The notes under the pieces were generated by a model, which searched no databases, was not told the DNA's origin, and was given only the letters and a program-made list of their open reading frames with translations. This document shows, piece after piece, positions 35,520 to 47,850 of a stretch of DNA of 64,000 nucleotides. Source of the DNA: Lates calcarifer. Lineage: Eukaryota; Chordata; Actinopteri; Centropomidae. Position 1 is the stretch's first letter. Every line of letters starts with the position of its first letter. Where the stretch lies: assembly GCF_001640805.2 (NCBI RefSeq), contig NC_066833.1, positions 4,674,960 through 4,738,959 of the forward strand, in the 5' to 3' direction. The position numbers were made by a program, and so were the translations under genes.

Positions 35520-36000
35520 GTTGGAGCTGTCATTAAGTAAAAACTAACTGACTTCTGGCAAGTAAGAAACTGTTTTGGACAATATGCTTGATAGCATCTC
35601 TTCCAGAACTCTGTAAGCCTTGGGTACCCCTACACCATATGAAAAAATATGCCCAATGCATTTTGAATACACAGGCTGCAGCTTGGCGATGGTAAAACTT
35701 TATGTAATGCATGGGGAGTGAAGCATGTTCTGTGTATGACATTAAAACAAATAGCTTGATGGTTGGAGGTTTCATGTTCTGCTCGATTAGTTTCCATTTT
35801 GGGTTGGGGCTATTTGAGGAGAGGTCTGCCTTCCACAGTCTGTCAATAAATAAAGGCTCACAGGAGGCCTTATGTAAGATGAAATATACTGTCGAGATCA
35901 GTCCCCTGGGGCTGGTCAGAGCTGTGTGAGATGGATGTGTGGAGAAATTATCTTCACCAGATTGTAAGATAAAGATCATAACATTCTTGTAATATTGCAA
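35520..36000 (-). pseudogene. LINE ORF2 3' fragment, decayed
   Basis: The minus strand has a 155-codon open frame that I do not read as a gene. In a neighbouring frame at about 35595-35645 it spells HMV-stop-GYPRLTEFWKR, close to the H-x-x-W-x-C-P-x-L-x-x-FW motif near the end of fish L1-like reverse-transcriptase ORFs, with the first Trp turned into TAG. Upstream text (SYTEHASLPMHYIKFYHRQA) is compatible with the preceding region of that ORF after a frame change. Family assignment is tentative, and no 3' tail or target-site duplication was identified. Confidence 0.4.
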
Positions 36001-37084
36001 TTGACATGATTTCTCAAGGTAGTACCACCTTTGTGCAAGGAGACTTTAGTTGCAATTGACTTGATAGAACTGAATAAATAAAGGATAATTTCACATCCTG
36101 AATCTGAAAGGAAGTGATGCAAAAGCAAGGAATGACACCTTACTCTCTTCAGAGTATTAAGGTACTACAGGGATTTGCTGATGAAAGTGCTGATGTTGGG
36201 CTTTTACACAGCATCTACTTTAAGTCTGAGAAGCATTATACAGTATATGCTCTATACATAGCACACACATTACAGCAGATGCAGGGTGAAATAGGTTAAA
36301 GGGACAAACTCTGCAGTGAATATATCAGTGAAAGCCCTGTTTTGGGATTTTATCTTTGGTGCCATTACACAAGACATATCTTATTCCTACAGTAACAAAT
36401 CAGTTATAACATGGACACCCACATATGTTTAAAAATGAGAATAGCAGCATGTGAGTGCATTTGAGGTAAATACAGTTTATTAGATACTAAACAACACATA
36501 TGCACAGAAAAATGACAAAATGAACAAAGAGTTAATTTGGTTTTTCCCACGCATGACATATATGTATGAGATAATACCCATAAATGTAATCAACAACAGC
36601 AGCTTAGATGTAGGAATGTATGAATCACACTTTCCCACACACTCACACTCAACACACATACACACACTCACTCACAAATTGTTCTGTTAAAGTCATGCAT
36701 CAGTGTAGCACTGATTTACGAGGCACTGAATATTTCTTAGTGATGCCTGTTGCTGCCTTTCTCTTTCATGTCTTACGTACACACACAAACACACACATGC
36801 ATGTGCACGCACACTGTGACTGTTGCTCTTTCATGTGTGGAAAAGGGCAACTGCAGGGACCAGCTGTTACGAAGTTGAAGCAGATAGGTCCTGCTTCCCT
36901 GGAGCAGTTGCTTTTCTGCAGCTAGGTCACACACACACACAAACACAAATGTATACACAGACACACACTTATTGTGCAGTTATTAAATGTCATTGGATTT
37001 GACGTGGTGTTGTTGTTGGAGAGCTTCTGGTTGGGTGGGCAGAGGCTCAGTGTGTTTACAGTTTCGTACCTCAAATCACAGGAT

Positions 37085-37730
37085 CATTTCGTCTCCTGCT
37101 GTGCCTCCTCTTTTCACCTCCTTTCTTCCTTCTCTGCCTTCTCCTAATTTTTCAGTTTCAGCTTCTTCCTGTTCCTGACCCATTCATGTCTCATTCCTCT
37201 ACTCTCCTGTTTTTCTTTTCTTTACTCCTCTCTCTGTCTTTGCTTCTCCTTTCCACTACTTTTGTCTTCCCTCTCCTCCCCTCCCCTCACCCATCCTTTC
37301 CTTTTTTTCTGCTCCCCTCCCTCTTTCTTTTTCTTTCTCCTCTCTTTATCTCACCTCTTCTTTCCTCTTTCTCTCTGTTTTCCATTACTTTTCTCCTCTG
37401 TCAATTTCTTTGCTGTCCTTTCACCTCTCTACTCCACTCATCTCTTTTGCTTTCCTCTCTCCTGGTTTCCATTCCTTTTCTCTTCTGTCCTTTTTTTCTT
37501 TTCACTTCTTTTACACTACTTTCCTCCCCCTTTTTTCTTCTCCTCTGCTCCCTCTCCTCTTTTCTGCTCATTGTCTGTCCTTTCCTTTCCTTTCCTTTCC
37601 TATCTTTTCCTTTCCTTTCCTCCTGCCTCCTTTCTCCTCTTGGTTTCACTCTTTAGTGAAGTTTGCTGCCATCACCTGCTGAATCACCTCTTCTCCTTCC
37701 TCCTCCTCTTCCTCCTGCTCCCCCTCTAGT
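37085..37730 (+). repeat. Polypyrimidine tract of about 650 bp
   Basis: The plus strand is overwhelmingly C and T with only isolated purines. It includes TTTCC pentamer runs at about 37579-37600 and 37606-37620 and many CTCCTTTCC variants. Open frames across it, up to 156 codons rich in Phe, Leu and Ser, are by-products of this composition. Such strands can form intramolecular triplexes. Confidence 0.85.
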
Positions 37731-38287
37731 TTTGAGTTACACCAGATGTGGACCCTTGCTGTTTGGAAGACTGATGGATTTTAGGCTTCACCGCAATCCA
37801 GCTGTTGTATTTGTGAACTGCTGGCAAACAAGGCTGTCTTACTTACTTCTTGTAGTGTCTAGCAATGCAAATATTTTTGTTAATTATCTGCACAGGTTTC
37901 TGATTTGTCTCCACCTGAATACAAGTGAATTGAATTTCATTTGTGATGCTCAGAGCACTGTAAATGTAAATGACAAAAACAAAACATTAGCAGCAATGTG
38001 TACTTCCTGGCTTTGTTAGAGAATCCACAGATAAAACTGAGAAAGATCAAAGAAAGTCTCTATGATGCCACTAGAAGTAAGTGGGAAAACATATTTCTTG
38101 TGAAACAACACCTTTAAACTCAACACACTGTGTAAAATGCAGTGACAACAGCAACAGAGGACAGTTTGGTGACAGAAACATTTGGAACATTTTTCGTCAT
38201 TGACTTGAGTCGTTCACTGAGTTGCTTTTTAAAAAAAAAAAGGGGTTCTGAGTGGAGCTGAGCCATAACTATGATTGATCGTCTGCT

Positions 38288-38292
<5 letters not shown>

Positions 38293-38334
<42 letters not shown>
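38293..38334. repeat. (GT)21 microsatellite
   Basis: Perfect GT run of 42 bp, followed by about 350 bp of degenerate TG-rich sequence up to about 38700. Confidence 0.97.
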
Positions 38335-38336
<2 letters not shown>

Positions 38337-38799
38337 CTCAAGTGTTTGTGTATAACTCCTGTGTATACTCTGTCTTTCTGTGAGTTATACTTGTACACTT
38401 GTGCATATAACATTGTGTGTATGTGTGTGTTGGTGTGTGTCTGTCAGTTTATCCCTGTGGGTTTTTGTATCCGTGAAAGCGTGTGCATACTTAGTAAGTC
38501 TTTCAGTCATACCCATACTTTTGGTGTGCTCTGTGATTGAGCACATGCAGTTGAGTCCTCATGCATAACTGCAGGTGTGCCGATCGTTACATGTCTCCTA
38601 ACAAGTGTTTCTATGCATGCGTCTCAACGTGTGTGTGTGTGTGTGTGTGAACATATGGGAAAGTGTTGGTGTGCCTGCTTGTCAGTGTGTTACTTTGAAA
38701 TCAGCGTATGTTTTAGGTCTGTGAGCGTGTCTGTGTGGTGGTGCTGGTGAGGGGTGGGGGTGTCCTGATAATGATGGTTCTGTTTTAAACCATCAGAGT

Positions 38800-39240
38800 G
38801 ATGGTTCTGCATTGTGAGAACATTTTTGAAGGTTAAGGTTGACTTAGTTTTAAGGTTAAGGTTCAAATTTAGGTTTAGATGAGGGCCGTTTTTGCATTTT
38901 ACCAGTGACAGTCTTCACAAGTATAGAAAGACAAGTGTGTGTGTGTGCGCGTGTGCTCTTACATACTGACCATCACATACTGACCAGGACCAGTTCCAGC
39001 ATAAGACCAGTGAGGATATTTCCATAAAGTAAGTGTGTGTGTGCACGTGTGTGCAACATTTTGTCTGGTCATTTTTTCAAATGGCTGTTTGAGGGTGACG
39101 ACCTGGTTAAAGGATGAAGGTTAGAGTAGGTTGTTGAAGTGAGGCATGTCATTGTCATAGTACAGTTAAAAGTTAGGAGCTAGAGAATCCATTATAAGCA
39201 ACAAGGGTCCTCACAAGTATGGAGATACCAACATGTGTCT
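38800..39240 (+). repeat. Two copies of a GGTTAAGG / CTCACAAGTAT repeat linked to TG runs
   Basis: Copy A (about 38825-38960) has AAGGTTAAGGTT and CTTCACAAGTATAGAAAGAC followed by a TG run. Copy B (about 39100-39240) has GAAGGTTAGAGTAGG and GTCCTCACAAGTATGGAGAT followed by TG-rich DNA. Between them lie CAGTGAGGATATTTCC and another TG run. The pattern fits a fish repeat that seeds microsatellites. Confidence 0.5.
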
Positions 39241-39335
39241 GCACATAGTATATACTATAAGTGCCTGTAAATGCCTGTCAGTCTGTGTTTCCACAACTGT
39301 GTATGAGCATGTGCATGTGGTCCTTGTTACACATT

Positions 39336-39373
39336 CACACACACACACACACACCACACACACACACACACAC
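39336..39373. repeat. (CA)n microsatellite
   Basis: CA run of 38 bp with a single CCA interruption, directly before the CpG-rich block. Confidence 0.95.
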
Positions 39374-39384
39374 TTGTAGTTCCT

Positions 39385-39760
39385 TGGCGTGCATGAGTGT
39401 GTGAGCAGCGGTCTCCCGGGCCGGGCCATAACAGTGATGGATGGGCCGTGTGTGGAGGCCGTTATTATTTGTTATGTGAGCGGGTGTGTGTGACTGGGCC
39501 GAGCGGGCCATACACCTGCTGCGCGGCCAGAGAGCCCCGGCGAGCTCGGAGAACAGCTGGACGCATTGATTTAGCAGCTCGCTCTGCAGGCTGCAGGAAC
39601 AAATCAAGCAACAGCTAATAAAACCGGCCTTTATGATGGCTGCTCCATTTGCCCTCCAAAACAACTGGCTACATCATGTGTTTTTCTAACACCCGCCGCC
39701 ACACAAAATTAAATCCCGGGCTAAGGTGTCGCCTCTGGATGCTGTGGAGCTCAGGGCTTA
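39385..39760. promoter_or_regulatory. CpG-rich island, candidate regulatory element
   Basis: This is the densest CpG cluster I see in the window (CGGTCTCCCGGGCCGGG, GAGCGGGCC, CTGCGCGGCC, CCCCGGCGAGCTCGG), set in otherwise CpG-poor DNA. The 3' part (CCGGCCTTTATGATGG, GCTCCATTTGCCCTCC, AATTAAATCCCGGGC) reads like unique, constrained sequence. No convincing coding exon overlaps it: the open frames are short and lack splice sites. It could be an orphan CpG-island promoter or an enhancer. Confidence 0.4.
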
Positions 39761-41534
39761 ATGTCTGGCTCTAATGCTGCAGGGGTAATCAATGTTGCAT
39801 GGTGTACTGCTTGCATAAATGAAAGAGTGTATAATTGTGTGTGTGTCTTAGTCAGTTTCTGATGTTTGCTCTCGAATGTGTGTGTGTGTTTTAAGCATGT
39901 TTGTCTTCACACCTACAAATTAACGCGATCAATACTTCATGTTTCTGTCCAGGTGAAATAAGTGTTTGCTTGGTGCTTAGCAGTGCAGCTGGATGAATGA
40001 GGTCTGCGTATGTGAGTGTGCGTAAGAAAGAGAAAGTATGTGTATACACTTATATGTGTGGTTTTTTTGGTGGGGGTCAGAGTGTATTTCGTATGAGTCA
40101 GCCCTGTTCGGGCCATTCCATACAGAGCAGTGAGTGCAGCTGTGCTGTGTGTCTCTGTGCTGGCAGACGATACAGTGGCTCTATTGTGAGTCTATTGTGA
40201 AGCTTTTATCATGCCTGCTGAGCCAGTGGATACAGAGGAACAGATTAACTAAGCCTTTGCACTTTGTTTAAGCACATTCTGCGACCAGAGACATGTGTGT
40301 TATCTATCAAACACATGCACCATCCCCAAATTGTCAAATACGACTGGAATTAAGGCTCTCTGAAGATAAACATCTGTGTAAGGTCTACGCAGAGGAACAG
40401 AACAAAAGAGGCAACACACAAACTTCCCAAATCTCCACAACAGGCCTGGATGATCCAAGCGTCAAGCAAATTGAAAGGTTGATCAAACACTTGTTGGGTC
40501 TCAGGGTAACAGAAACTGTGCATATTTGTTTTTGTGCTCCTCTTGCAATGTTTTTCCTTCTTAATGTATTTATTTAATAAGAACCAAAAAAAGCAATTAA
40601 AACCTGCACATTCAACTGGACGTATGAAGTTACACACAGTTGCAGGGAATGGGGTACTTCAATTTCAGTTTTATTCTGAGCTGAACTTCTGCCTTTTGTC
40701 ATTTTGTGGCAGAGCAACTGACATCCAGCTGTTAACTTTGGAAGCTGAAATGCTATTATGAACATCTACACTGCTGTAGCGTAATCTGACGGTTCCAGAT
40801 TCTGAGTGATCTATCCTGTGAGTGATCTGACAGAATCTTCAGGGCAGGTGACAGCTGCTGCAGCCTGTGGGGGTGTGATCCTGTCAGAACAGGAAAGAGG
40901 AGGAGATGACATTGAGTAGACAGGGCGCGCAGTGTGTGGTCATTGCTGCTACAATGCGAAAAGCACAAAGAGGTGACACAGTGTCACCACAGTGGCTGTA
41001 TTAAATGACTAAAGTGTGATGCTGTGGCCTATGCTGTGACATTGTTAAACGGACCTGGTGCTGGTGAGTGACACCACTTAGTGTCACACTGTGAGGCTGA
41101 TGAAAACAGACAGGCTTTATTGTGCAGCAGGCTGTGCATGGTCAGCTTGTTGTTGATGCGAGGGTCTTACATTTCCTCACTTTTGCTATAAATACATCCC
41201 AATAATAGATTTACAGGTCAACAAGTAGCATTCAGAGGAAAGATGAGGGAGAATCACAGCCAAGCAGAACCATGATCACTTACAAAACGACACTCTGGGT
41301 TACAAAGGAAGTATTTACAACTATGTCTCAGCATCTTATGACCTTGCCAACATCTGCAGCCACCGGTAATAAAATCTGATTCAATAACTGAAGCAAAACA
41401 GAGAAGCTGAAAAATTGCCTTTGACTTTGTAGTCTCACCCACTTCTGTGCTCTGCGATATCTATTTCAGGAATCCTGCTGGCCAAGCCAAGACTGTAAAA
41501 ACCAAAGTTGGACTTCAGATGTTAAAGCCATCAG

Positions 41535-41535
<1 letters not shown>

Positions 41536-41567
<32 letters not shown>
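41536..41567. repeat. (TG)16 microsatellite
   Basis: Perfect TG run passing into GCGCACGCATGTGTGCATGC, an alternating purine-pyrimidine stretch. Confidence 0.95.
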
Positions 41568-41570
<3 letters not shown>

Positions 41571-44554
41571 ACGCATGTGTGCATGCATGTGTACATGCAG
41601 TAGTTGAGCTTACGTGCCTGTTAGTATCAGATGCCTGCAGTACTTGCAGTCCATTGCTAAACCGTGGAGCTTCACCGCTCCATCATCTTTATTCACCCGT
41701 GTGATAAAATCCCTGGCCGATGTCAGAGACGGTACAAGAGATGGAAAAAGATGTGATGAGCCTCTCTGCTCATTGTGGGTCGTCCTTCACGAGGATGTGA
41801 TTGCACCATAAAACATTTACACTCTTCTATTCATTCAGGATCAGTAACTGCAGCAACATCAGTGTTGTCTTTCACTGTAAGCCATACCCACCTTTACAGA
41901 GGACCCAAAAACACATTTTGTCACTTACCTCTAGTGGCATCTGTCCATGCAGATAGTTGTTGTTTCATTCGTTCAGGTTTTGAGACTTCTGTCCCCGGCC
42001 CATTAAAACAGAAGAGATTCAATTTTGTTTGTGGATCTTGCAGCACTGAACAATTACGATTAAAAAATTTGTCTGAAACATCTCTGTCCAGAAACAGTGC
42101 CCCCGTTAATCTGAAGAAAAATTCAACTTTAAAGTTTCTATGATCAATATATTTTATATTAACAATGGAGCAGATGTCAGGGCGCACGTGAAAGGTGTCA
42201 CATGAAATGGCAGACAGACACTTTTAGCAACTAGCTGGTCGAACATAGTGGAGCATTTACAGAGAAAACTGATTTGATATGAAGGAGATTTTTGTAGAGA
42301 TTTTAAACCAAATTAATCTTAAATAAATAAATTCTTCAATGTATGAATGCTGTATAAAATGAAGACAATTTTGAAGAGGAACTCCAATGTATATGTAAAT
42401 ATTTACCAATCAAGGAATGTCAAAATGACAATATACCACCAGTTGCATTGTGGGAAAAATTGTACTCAGTCTTTTGGGGGCCTGACCAATATAAGAAAGG
42501 GACTAGAATATCAGTTTGGACCATTCTGTCTCTTTTGAGTCCCCTGACATCATGTAGGGTCCAGTTGTCCTTGTAAATACTGATACTTCTTCATTCGCAC
42601 ACAAGACAAAAAAATGGCTGAAGACTCCACAGTGAACACGCCTCCATCAGGCATCATCTCCCTGCATGCAGCAGGTCTGGTCAGTTTGTCCTTCAGAGTT
42701 GTTGACCTAAGGTCAAAGTCAGACATGGCCTCTCAGATAATCCTCACTTTACGTTGTTCACCTTTGACCCCTCAGTCTCTGAAGTCAGATGGACCACACA
42801 CCTCTTGCAGCAGGTGGGTATGAACTATGGAATCTCATAACTTTTACAAGTCTGAAGGCAGGTGGCGCTAAAGAGACCCACAGTCACAGTATTTCCCCTG
42901 TTAGCTTCAACACCTGTTCATCACAATATGAAATAATAATTCAAAAATAAACAGTGAAACATGATATCAAAATCTGAAGAAAAGTCTCTTCAACAGGCTA
43001 AATCTGTTCGTTTTCTCTGGAACTTTCCGCATGTGTTGCCATGTGGAAATTAATTCTAAGGAGCTATCGAGTTAACAGTGTTTCCATGAGAACACAGTGG
43101 TTATGAAGGTGTTATTTACACACACAGCAAGAAGTCGCTGATAGTTGGACATTTATGCTCTTGAGCAAGGCTTCAGTGGACAGCGGGTGATTCATACCCG
43201 GTGCCCACTGCTCCCAAGGAACAAGCCCTAAATTATTTGAAGGGGAAAAGGGCTGCCAGACTGAAAATTAAGGAGGAAAAAACTTTTCAACGTGAATTAT
43301 TCACTGGACATGACTCGGGGGGCCTCAGACGTCCCTTTACAGCCTGGCTCCCAGCTTCAGAATGAGTCTCCCTCCCTGGTCTTTTTTTTCCTCCTATGTC
43401 GCAGAAAAGTCTGCTAGCGTGATGCTGTTCGATTCTGTCGCCTTACTTGTTTTATTCTCACTCCTGAGATGTCAGCACAGACCACTCTTTGTCACCTCCC
43501 AAAGTTTGCTCTGAATTCTCACCGTGGCGGTTTCTGTGGAGGCGTATACAACCAGCGGATGGTGGAAATGACATTTGCTCCCCACAGAAGTCTGGCAGGG
43601 ACAGCGAGAGGCGAGAGCTGCCATTTGGCAAAGCCATCAGGAGCACTTTACGCGTCTGACCTTCATGTGTCTACATGCAGTAAATATAACCCCCTGGCTT
43701 TTGTGGATGAGCCCTGAGCGCTCTGACTTCCAGGGGGAGAAATAGGGAAAGGAGAGCGTGAGAGAGACAGAGGTGGAAAGAGAGAAGTTTAGCTGGGAAA
43801 CATTTTTGTGTAAAAAACAAAGCCATCTTAGCATGAATCACACAGTGGGGTTGTAACTTCCCATCCACATCGAGTGAATTAACAATATTTTCCAAAAATT
43901 AAATTATGGTAATGGATATCGTCACATCTGTGTTCACAGAAAATGTATGACTGTCAGCTGACAGTTTGTTGTGCTTCTCTTGGGCCGGTGTTACAAATGA
44001 AATGTTTTCATGAAACTTGAAAAAAAAAATTGTTCGCAGGTTCACACATATAAATCAGTATTCTAGGAGTTTAAATGATTCCTAAATATTTATGTTTCAG
44101 GTAACATTAGTCATGATAAGTAACAACAGAGTTAGTTCACTCAAATAACTTTGTGATTTACTTTCTCACTTACTTTTAGTGGTATCCATCTCTGAGCCCA
44201 GTACAGCAAATGTGAACAAACAATTTTGTTTGTATAAAATGTGACATCAACATTTCTTTCCAGAGACAGTGTCCTGTTTACTCTGGATAATCCACTGACT
44301 TAGCGTCAACAGTTTTTCCTGGAACCACTTTCTACCAGAGATGTTGTCTGTATAGCAGATAGATATCTATAGATACAGTACAGCAGCTGAACAGTGGGAT
44401 CTCTTAAGTATGTTTTCACCTGGAATTATTATGAATACTTAGTACTATGGGTAAATAATATGGGTTAAATTTTCATCCACCAATTTAAAGAAAAATGTAT
44501 GCATTATCCTAAAATTCAGTACCATCTTTTTCACAGAAAAGTCTCCATCCATCC

Positions 44555-44620
44555 ACACACACACACACACACACACACATGCGTGCATACATACACACAC
44601 TCACACATGCACACACACAC
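44555..44620. repeat. (CA)n microsatellite, interrupted
   Basis: CA run of about 24 bp, then ATGCGTGCATACATACAC and further CA units. Confidence 0.9.
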
Positions 44621-46439
44621 TTCCTCTAACTGTTGTTGTTGCATCCTGTCTAATCATTGTAATTCAACTGGCATCTCTCTCATGCTGCACAAGTGCTGTT
44701 GTACTAAACCACATTTAAAACCCTCAAAGCATCATCGCCATTTCCTGCAAAGTTGACACTGACGTAGTTAAGTATTTCTTGAGAAAATGATGGAAATTTG
44801 CTGTTGATGCAGGTAATGCAGTAGCAGTATGGTAATCCAGCAAATAAACAAAGAAAATTGTAGAATCAGTGAAATCAAAATACAAAAATGTGCATTTGTA
44901 GTGTGAATGCATTAACAAATGTCACGTTTTAAATTGCACCTACATGTGTGCTCACATTTATGTGTGTGTCAGGGGTGAGCCAAGTTCCTGTCAGGGTTTG
45001 TGTCACTCCTCAGATGGAAGCTCCAGAGATGAAACTTTCCCTCGGCAGCACATCTGGAGGCCAGCAGCGACGCTCTGTCAGTGTCCGGCGGACCACCTCT
45101 TTTCCACAGCTCACATCATCTAACCCCTCACTTCAGCTCGCTCAGTTCAGCCACGGCTCGGTCGCAGTGTTGTCAAGAGCTGCACATTTAAACTGCAGGC
45201 TTCTAGATGTATCCACTCGACAGAATTCTAAACTCTTATAAGGACCTTATAAGGGCTCTCACAGCTAAAATCTGAGTTAAGGTAGATGGCATGGGTAAAT
45301 GGTTAGGGTGTTTGATTTCAATATTAATTTAACAATTAATTAATGAAGAATGTCTTAACACATTAATAACATCTTAAATTCATAATTAAATAAATGTAAT
45401 ATAAATATTCTTATTTGGTAAGTCAAGAAGGCTGCCTTCACAGATCCCTTTTTCATGCACTTGATAATTAGTGATTGATAATTGAGTCTACCTAAGGTGA
45501 CTTCCAAAGTAGCTATTCAGGAGTGAAATAAGGACTGGTTAATGGTATTTTGAATTTTTTTTTTTTCACCATGAAAACAAAGTAAATAATTGTTAAACTG
45601 GCAACCCAGTTCCATATATGTTTCTGGTGACATCTGGTGTTTTTGCACTTTTCATCCCCTGTCAATCAACCACTGTGAGCTATCACTGCTCATAAGAATA
45701 ACACAGTTCTTCCTTTGTTATAGTTATAGTGTTGCAAAATGGCTAAGTGACAGCACAGGGTGTCAGAACAGCAAATTAAGAAGCTTTCTTGAGAGACCGA
45801 GCAATAAAATGGAAACTGATAATGTCAGGGTTGTCAGAAAGCAGAAGCTGATCAACATGTTTTCACATGAACATGCTCTTTCTCTTGTCTCCTTGAGGCC
45901 CAGAGCTTCAGCTTGTAATGGGTTTCAAAATCTTTGACCTTTGCCCCAGGAAGCATGTCTTGGTGTCGCTGGACATTTAAAGGCACGGACTGACAGAAAA
46001 CAAACGTCAGTGTCGATGAAAACGTAAATCAATTAAAGCTGATGAAAGCTCTCGGCGCCCCTGGGAGCAGGAGCGGGATATGCTCAGACAACAGCAGAGA
46101 GAAAGCTGCCATTCATGACAATTTTCAACAAAACCACACAAACTGTAGTTTCCTGATGTTACTACTCATTTCTCTTTGTTATTATACCGACATAGAATAA
46201 ATAGTATTTGAGAGTTTTATTTAAAAAAAAATGTCTTGTATAATTCATCAGCTTTTTTTGCATCTGTGGGAACCTCTATCCCACTCTTAACATCCTTCCA
46301 ATAAAGCATGGAAATAGGTTTATGTACATGTATAAGTATGCATTAATAAATTGCTATTTTTATTACAACAGTCCATTCTTAACCTTGAAAACTGCAGCTG
46401 ACAAAATTTCCCTTTAGCCTCTTTTCCTCATGTGTTCTA

Positions 46440-46670
46440 AAGCTTTCATATCATGTCATGGACGCAAAGTCCTTGTAATTACGGTAATAATTTTTCTGTC
46501 ATGGACATAATTACCAGAAAAACAAACATCACCATCACTCAATGTCCCAGCTTCCATTATCCTGTATTCGGCACTTGACATTATGAGCTTTGATTTAGTG
46601 AGACCGTCAGCTGGATTATATGTTTACGCTGCTTTAATAATCTTCTAAACCTATAATGAGTCATGAATAT
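46440..46670. promoter_or_regulatory. Candidate conserved non-coding element with TAATTA sites
   Basis: Two copies of TGTCATGGAC (46454-46463 and 46497-46506) are each followed by a homeodomain-type core: GTAATTAC at 46475-46482 and TAATTAC at 46508-46514. Downstream come CATTATGAGC, TTTAATAATC and TATAATGAGTCATGAATATT. The block is repeat-free and of balanced composition. Enhancer function is inference. Confidence 0.35.
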
Positions 46671-46873
46671 TGTTGTTTAAAATGTAACCTGATTTATGTT
46701 TGTACTGCCATTACTTGAGAGCACTTTCAACATTTGTAAAGCATGTAATTTTCTATTTATTTATTGCAAACCGTATAAGATTTGGGTTTCAGTTACTTCA
46801 AATGTGTCCTCTGCGTCAAATACAGTCCAGTGCCCATTAAATCCTCCACAGAGAGGAAAGCATGTATTTTTGT

Positions 46874-46875
<2 letters not shown>

Positions 46876-46913
<38 letters not shown>

Positions 46914-46924
46914 TGTGTGTGTGT
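46876..46924. repeat. (TG)n microsatellite
   Basis: TG run of 49 bp with one TC interruption near its end. Confidence 0.96.
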
Positions 46925-47394
46925 CAGGGGTCTAGACTGAACAGATAGGGTTACTCTGTGAATCTGTGACTGAAGAGCTGGTTGGAGGGATTGCTATAAA
47001 TTGACCTGCCATGCTGACATGCTGTTCTCTTTGAGGTCTCCTTTTTACAGCATAAATGCTCCATCAGTCAGCACACAGTTCATAGCTGATAGAGCACATC
47101 CCTTTTTTAATCTCTCCCCAGGCACAATGGTAGTTAAATCAGATCCTGCATAAGGGAAAATGCCACTGAACCTTTTGGTACAGTGAGAGAAAGCTGTTGT
47201 TTGTGTGTTGGCAGACTGTACATTGTTACTTAATTGTAATCACCTTGCTACATATTTCTCAGATGCAGGCAGTCAAATTGCCCTGGTGAAAGAAAAAACT
47301 AACTAGTTGAGTTTGACCTCTGTTGGAAGCCTCAGGTAAATCTGGGTTGCTGTCTAGTTGGTGGTCCCTTGTGTCCCTCTTGTGTTAAATCCCC

Positions 47395-47850
47395 AATGGG
47401 CTGCAGCAAAAATAATGCTTTACACTACTCATTACTTCACTTTTGATCCAAATCCTCCACAACCACACGCCACATCTTTTGTATTTAAAACACACAGAAA
47501 CAGAAAATAAGAGCTTGCAGTTTAACAAGCAGCAGCCCTACAATTTACTGACCGTCCAGCAGCTAGTTTAGCCCACAGCTCTCCAGACTTCCCCGACAGA
47601 AACACAGTTACACACCCTCTAATCCTCCTCTAAAAGAGAGGCGACTGGTGCGTGCATACATACCTGTGGCTGAATTTAAACAAGACAATTTTGGAATTAC
47701 CTGCAGTCACTGAATGCAGACAGACCAAACTGATCAACCCTCCATCAAATTACCAGTAACACAGCAAACAAATTGACTCCCAGTAACACAGCATTACTGG
47801 CATTACTGTAACATGTTACTAAGTCACGCGTTGTTGCCCAACACTGGTCT
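47395..47850. mobile_element. hAT-like non-autonomous transposon remnant
   Basis: The right part has repeated AGTAACACAG and ATTACTGG words, then CTAAGTCACGCGTTGTTGCC and CAACACTGG. This resembles the 'acgcgttactgcccaacactgg' end of abundant fish hAT-type elements. The left part is unique-looking with no visible transposase frame. The left boundary is a guess. Confidence 0.4.

Larger units (their letters stand above)
39765..44940. other. Gene-free region
   Basis: Unique DNA with TG/CA arrays at 41536 and 44555. A core-only CTCF-like AGGTGGCGC lies at 42860-42868. Unique blocks at 43020-43360 and 43470-43740 are candidate conserved elements. No supported coding exon. Confidence 0.5.

Noticed and set aside
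37186..37729. Overlapping Phe/Leu/Ser-rich frames up to 156 codons, plus a Lys/Glu/Arg-rich antisense frame
   Set aside because: They result from the polypyrimidine strand lacking stops; no signal, domain or splice context.
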